A stretch of DNA of 64,000 bases from an uncultured Pelagibacteraceae bacterium (GTDB lineage Bacteria; Pseudomonadota; Alphaproteobacteria; Pelagibacterales; Pelagibacteraceae): contig CACBYP010000003.1 of assembly GCA_902543485.1 (NCBI GenBank), forward strand, positions 91,549 through 155,548, written 5' to 3'. A program made the translations under genes and the position numbers. Below, piece after piece: positions 61,199-64,000 of the stretch (position 1 is the first letter of the stretch; each line of letters starts with the position of its first letter). The notes under the pieces are model-generated. The model was not told the DNA's origin and ran no database searches. It saw nothing but the letters and a program-made list of their open reading frames with translations.

Positions 61199-61945
61199 TT
61201 ATCTTCTGATATTAATTTTTTTGTCTATTAAAAATTTTTTAGCCGATACTATACTCTCTTCTGTAAAATGAAAAATATTTTGAGTACATGCTCCTGATAT
61301 ATTACTCTCTGATAGTAATTCAAAAATATGCTGCCAATTACCGGCACCACCCAATGCTAAAATTGGACAGTTTATTGTCTTAGTAAACATTTCAATAAGT
61401 TTTAAATCATAACCTAGTAAACTGCCATCATTATCAATGTTATTAATAAGTATTTCACCAATACCAAGGTCTAGAGCTTTTTTAGAGTAATTAATTGGAT
61501 CTATCTTTGTATCCAATGTCCCACTACTCCTCATTACTGTATATTTATTAGTTTGAGTATCTAATTTTTTACAATCAATTGATTGTATTATGGATTGACT
61601 GCCAAACTTTGCTGCAATTTGATTAATTAAATTATCAATAAAGATAGAATTTGTTCCTAAAAGAACTTTATCAGCACCATTTTTAAAAAAAGTATCAGCA
61701 TCTTTTAAGCTCTTTATACCACCTCCAACGGTTATTGGGACATAACAATTTGTGGAGAAATATTTTATTGTATCACAAAAATTTTTAGAAATTTTTTTTT
61801 TTGAAATATCAATTAATACAAGTTCGTCAATGCTCCATAAATCTATAAAGTTTTTCGTATACCTATAATCTGGTTTAAATTTTTTTGTTCTAAAAAGAAC
61901 ACCATCAAAAAATGTTAAGGTAATAATTATTCTTTTTTTCAACAT
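61199..61945 (-). CDS. hisF2: HisF2-like cyclase subunit (ammonia channel partner of WbpG)
   Basis: 248 residues, TIM barrel. LVLIDISKKKI, YVPITVGGGIKSLKDADTFFKNGADKVLLGT, IIQSIDCKKLDTQ with the second catalytic Asp, LINNIDNDGSLLGYD, and CPILALGGAGNWQHI follow HisF. The N-terminal CLDV motif, whose Asp11 is catalytic in histidine synthesis, is replaced by IITLTFFDG. Loss of that Asp fits a HisF2 that only passes ammonia and does not make imidazole glycerol phosphate. It directly follows hisH2 with no gap, and wbpG is 6 nt downstream. Confidence 0.9.
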   Translation of the reverse strand: MLKKRIIITLTFFDGVLFRTKKFKPDYRYTKNFIDLWSIDELVLIDISKKKISKNFCDTIKYFSTNCYVPITVGGGIKSLKDADTFFKNGADKVLLGTNSIFIDNLINQIAAKFGSQSIIQSIDCKKLDTQTNKYTVMRSSGTLDTKIDPINYSKKALDLGIGEILINNIDNDGSLLGYDLKLIEMFTKTINCPILALGGAGNWQHIFELLSESNISGACTQNIFHFTEESIVSAKKFLIDKKINIRR

Positions 61946-62560
61946 TCAACATCTTTCATAAAAATTTTTTAATATTTTTAGACCGTTAGATTGACTTTTT
62001 TCAGGGTGAAATTGAACTCCATATATATTTTCTTTATTTATAGATGAAACAAAATCAATTTCGTAGTGAGTAGTTGTTGAAATAATTCCATTTTCACAAT
62101 TTTGAACTAAAAATGAGTGAGTAAAATAAAAATCAGATAAATTTTTTATATCATAAAATAACTGATTATTTTTTTTTATTTTACATTCATTCCAACCAAC
62201 ATGTGGAACCTTAATAGTTTTTTTTAGGTCGCGAAAATTTAAAAAACTTCCATTTAATATATTTAAACCTTCGGACTTCCCATGCTCATTACTCTCAGAA
62301 AATAAAACTTGAAAACCTACACATACTCCCAACAAAGGAAAATTCCTCAGAATTTTATATTTAATAATTTCATCCATACCTGTGTCTTTTAGTTTGACCA
62401 TAAAATCATTAAATGCTCCAACTCCAGGTAAAATTATTTTATCGACTTTTTCAAAATCAAATTTATTTCTACAAAGTCTATATTTAATGTTTAATTTTTT
62501 TATTGCTGATTCTAATGATGCAAGATTTCCTGTGTTCAAATCAATTAATCCTAAATACAT
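61946..62560 (-). CDS. hisH2: HisH2-like glutamine amidotransferase
   Basis: 204 residues, class I glutaminase. Nucleophile Cys in LLGVCVGFQVLFSES, and His-Glu in YGVQFHPEKSQSNG; LPGVGAFNDFMVKL earlier. It releases ammonia from glutamine for HisF2/WbpG. The ATG shares one base with the asparagine-synthase-like stop (TAATG), so translation is coupled. Core histidine biosynthesis would use a separate HisH elsewhere in the chromosome. Confidence 0.9.
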   Translation of the reverse strand: MYLGLIDLNTGNLASLESAIKKLNIKYRLCRNKFDFEKVDKIILPGVGAFNDFMVKLKDTGMDEIIKYKILRNFPLLGVCVGFQVLFSESNEHGKSEGLNILNGSFLNFRDLKKTIKVPHVGWNECKIKKNNQLFYDIKNLSDFYFTHSFLVQNCENGIISTTTHYEIDFVSSINKENIYGVQFHPEKSQSNGLKILKNFYERC

Positions 62561-64000
62561 TAAAAACTCTCGAGAAAAAATTTTGTACTTATAATTGAAA
62601 ACAAAAATTTAGAAATATGATTTGGTATTTCATTAATATTAATATCATTTTTCAAAGATTTTAAATCTACAAATTCTGAAATTTCTGAGTTTCTGTCGAA
62701 TATATATCTCTCTACATCTTTATCTGTAAGATCTATCAACGAATTTATAGATGCATTAAAACCTTTCTTTTTCCTATTATTTACAATCTTGTTATTTAAA
62801 ATATGTAAAGATGCATCTCTTAAAACTTTTTTTTGATAACCATCTCTAATTAATAAATGTGGAGGTATAGTTAATGAAAATTTTAAAAGATTTCTATCTA
62901 GATAAGGACTCCTATTTTCAACAGAATAATACATTGAATTAAGATCATCATGCTTTAGAATGACTGGCACAACCTCATTAAACATTTCATTTAACATTCT
63001 GTTTCTCAGTAACTCATCACAATATTTGTTCTCTTTAAATTTAAAATTATTTTTTTTTTTTGAATATTTTAAAATATTAAAATTTTTCTCAAAAACTAAA
63101 TCTCTATTTTTAGGATCATCTATATACAAAAAAGGATCTTTTAAAAATTTATTTCTTAAAATTGGATTTATATATTTTTTCCAATCATCTAAATTTTTTT
63201 CAAAAAAGTTTGTACTTTTTATTGCTTCTAGTTGAAGTAGAAAATGATCGTAGTATCCAGTAAATAATTCATCCGCTCCAGTTCCTGAAATTGCCACCTT
63301 ATGTCCAGAATCTGATATTTTTTCACTTAAAAAAGAATGTATATAATATGAAATCGTTGCAATTGGTCCATCATGATATTTTGTAAGTTTCTTCAATCTT
63401 TCAAAAAAAATTTTTTTGTCATTTTTCAAGTAAAATAAGTTTGACTTTATACCTAAGTCATTTGATATTAATTCTATTTCATGCTTTTCATTATATCTTT
63501 CATCTTCATCAATTATTGAAAATGCAGATATTTCTTTACCAAAGATTTTTTTTCCACATGAAACTAAAAAACCTGAGTCAACGCCGCCGCTTAAACAAAA
63601 TGCTATTGGAACATCTGACCTCATTCTTAATTTAATACTTTCTAAGAGAATATTTTTTAATTCATCTGAGGCTTCATTACTTTTCATACTATAATTAATA
63701 TCTAGTTTTGGTATCCAGTATTTTTTTGATTGTAATTTAATGTCTAGATCAATAATTAAATTTGTACTGGGCTCAAGAATATTTATATTTTTAAAAAATG
63801 TTTCATTAGTTTTGTTTAACGACTTATATCCATAAAATAAGTTTTGAAATATTTTATTGTCATTTTTTTCTAATTTATCATTTGTTAATGATTCAATAAA
63901 TTTAATTTCTGAGGCAAAATAAAAACCATCTTTATTTATATAATAATATAGTGGCTTTTCACCAAAAGGATCTCTAGACAAAAATAGTATTTTTTTTTTT
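62560..64000 (-). CDS. Asparagine synthase-like amidotransferase (5' end outside window)
   Basis: The open frame runs to the right edge (reading KKILFLSRDPFGEKPLYYY), so the N-terminal Cys glutaminase domain is cut off. About 480 codons remain. The visible part has the end of the glutaminase domain (RDPFGEKPLYYY) and the PP-loop synthetase domain: IAFCLSGGVDSGFLVSCGK, GTGADELFTGYYDH, and SVENRSPYLDRNLLKFSL. A TTG at 63981 could look like a start but lies inside the family-conserved domain. In polysaccharide loci such AsnB proteins amidate uronic acid carboxyls. It heads the HisH2-HisF2-WbpG set. Confidence 0.9.
   Translation of the reverse strand, partial: KKKILFLSRDPFGEKPLYYYINKDGFYFASEIKFIESLTNDKLEKNDNKIFQNLFYGYKSLNKTNETFFKNINILEPSTNLIIDLDIKLQSKKYWIPKLDINYSMKSNEASDELKNILLESIKLRMRSDVPIAFCLSGGVDSGFLVSCGKKIFGKEISAFSIIDEDERYNEKHEIELISNDLGIKSNLFYLKNDKKIFFERLKKLTKYHDGPIATISYYIHSFLSEKISDSGHKVAISGTGADELFTGYYDHFLLQLEAIKSTNFFEKNLDDWKKYINPILRNKFLKDPFLYIDDPKNRDLVFEKNFNILKYSKKKNNFKFKENKYCDELLRNRMLNEMFNEVVPVILKHDDLNSMYYSVENRSPYLDRNLLKFSLTIPPHLLIRDGYQKKVLRDASLHILNNKIVNNRKKKGFNASINSLIDLTDKDVERYIFDRNSEISEFVDLKSLKNDININEIPNHISKFLFSIISTKFFLESF

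Larger units (their letters stand above)
15660..64000. other. Surface-polysaccharide genomic island (SAR11 HVR2-like), open at right
   Basis: From the 5S rRNA to the window edge essentially every recognisable gene concerns sugar nucleotides, glycosyl transfer, polymerisation, export or sugar decoration. Gene order is mosaic with frequent strand switches, and A/T homopolymer runs are denser than in the first 15 kb. No transposase, integrase, repeat array or tRNA border was seen. In SAR11 genomes a region of this kind (HVR2) lies between the 23S and 5S genes; only the 5S side is visible here. Confidence 0.75.

Noticed and set aside
61199-62560. Histidine-biosynthesis hisH/hisF
   Set aside because: They are joined to wbpG and an AsnB-like gene, and HisF lacks the N-terminal catalytic Asp; the acetamidino-sugar set fits better.
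15660-64000. CRISPR arrays, insertion sequences, integrase or prophage genes
   Set aside because: No regularly spaced repeats, transposase, recombinase or phage structural motifs were found; apparent repeats are A/T runs.

Overview
The window reads as the chromosome of a streamlined, very AT-rich marine alphaproteobacterium of the SAR11 (Pelagibacterales) type. This is inferred from gene content and order (a YebC/YmdB/5-FCL/ZapA block, tkt-gap-pgk-fba-thiE-efp-suhB, pntAA/AB/B beside a tiny aa3-oxidase subunit IV and rpmJ), the very low GC, near-absent intergenic space, and a stand-alone 5S rRNA gene next to a large polysaccharide island. An orphan 5S bordering a roughly 50-kb hypervariable region, with the 23S on the far side, is the published layout of SAR11 'HVR2'. 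No database search was possible, so the taxon is an inference.

Layout. (1) 1-15.5 kb is conserved core: yebC (cut by the window edge), ymdB-like, 5-formyl-THF cyclo-ligase, zapA and a small coiled-coil gene on the minus strand. Then a plus-strand run carries transketolase, GAPDH, PGK, class I aldolase, thiE, efp, suhB, rpmE, a DUF1013 regulator, rpsU and initiator tRNA. Then a minus-strand run carries a transaldolase-like gene, the proton-translocating transhydrogenase, a 36-residue cytochrome oxidase subunit and a zinc-free L36. (2) 15.54-15.66 kb is the 5S rRNA, squeezed between two sugar-polymer genes on the same strand. (3) 15.66-64 kb is a surface-polysaccharide island that runs off the right edge.

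The island holds several assembly lines. They include a Wzx/Wzy-type set (WecA-like initiating transferase, Wzy-like polymerase, and a flippase fused to a GT4 glycosyltransferase), two O-antigen-ligase-like proteins in tandem, and a PglK/MsbA-like ABC exporter. There are at least six polytopic GT-C-like membrane proteins, several of them related to each other, plus GT2 and GT4 transferases. Precursor genes include Gmd/Fcl (GDP-L-fucose) and a second Gmd. Modification genes include methyltransferases, FkbM-type proteins, a carbamoyltransferase, a radical SAM/SPASM protein, an aminotransferase, and a WbpG/HisH2/HisF2/AsnB amidation set. A MarR-type EPS-associated regulator sits next to an inverted repeat.

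The most unusual part is the tightly overlapping minus-strand operon at 23.5-29.3 kb. It encodes a bona fide AraD-type L-ribulose-5-phosphate 4-epimerase, a GtrA membrane domain fused to a ribulose-phosphate 3-epimerase, a nucleotidyltransferase fused to a histidine phosphatase, a 2H phosphoesterase, a sugar nucleotidyltransferase, a GT2 transferase and a GDPD-like protein. The two epimerases together would turn D-ribulose-5-P into D-xylulose-5-P and then L-ribulose-5-P. I propose that this operon makes and installs an activated L-pentulose- or pentitol-derived unit, possibly through a phosphodiester. I know of no described system with this composition.

No CRISPR arrays, insertion sequences, integrases or prophage genes were seen, and no gene-free stretch exceeds 300 bases.
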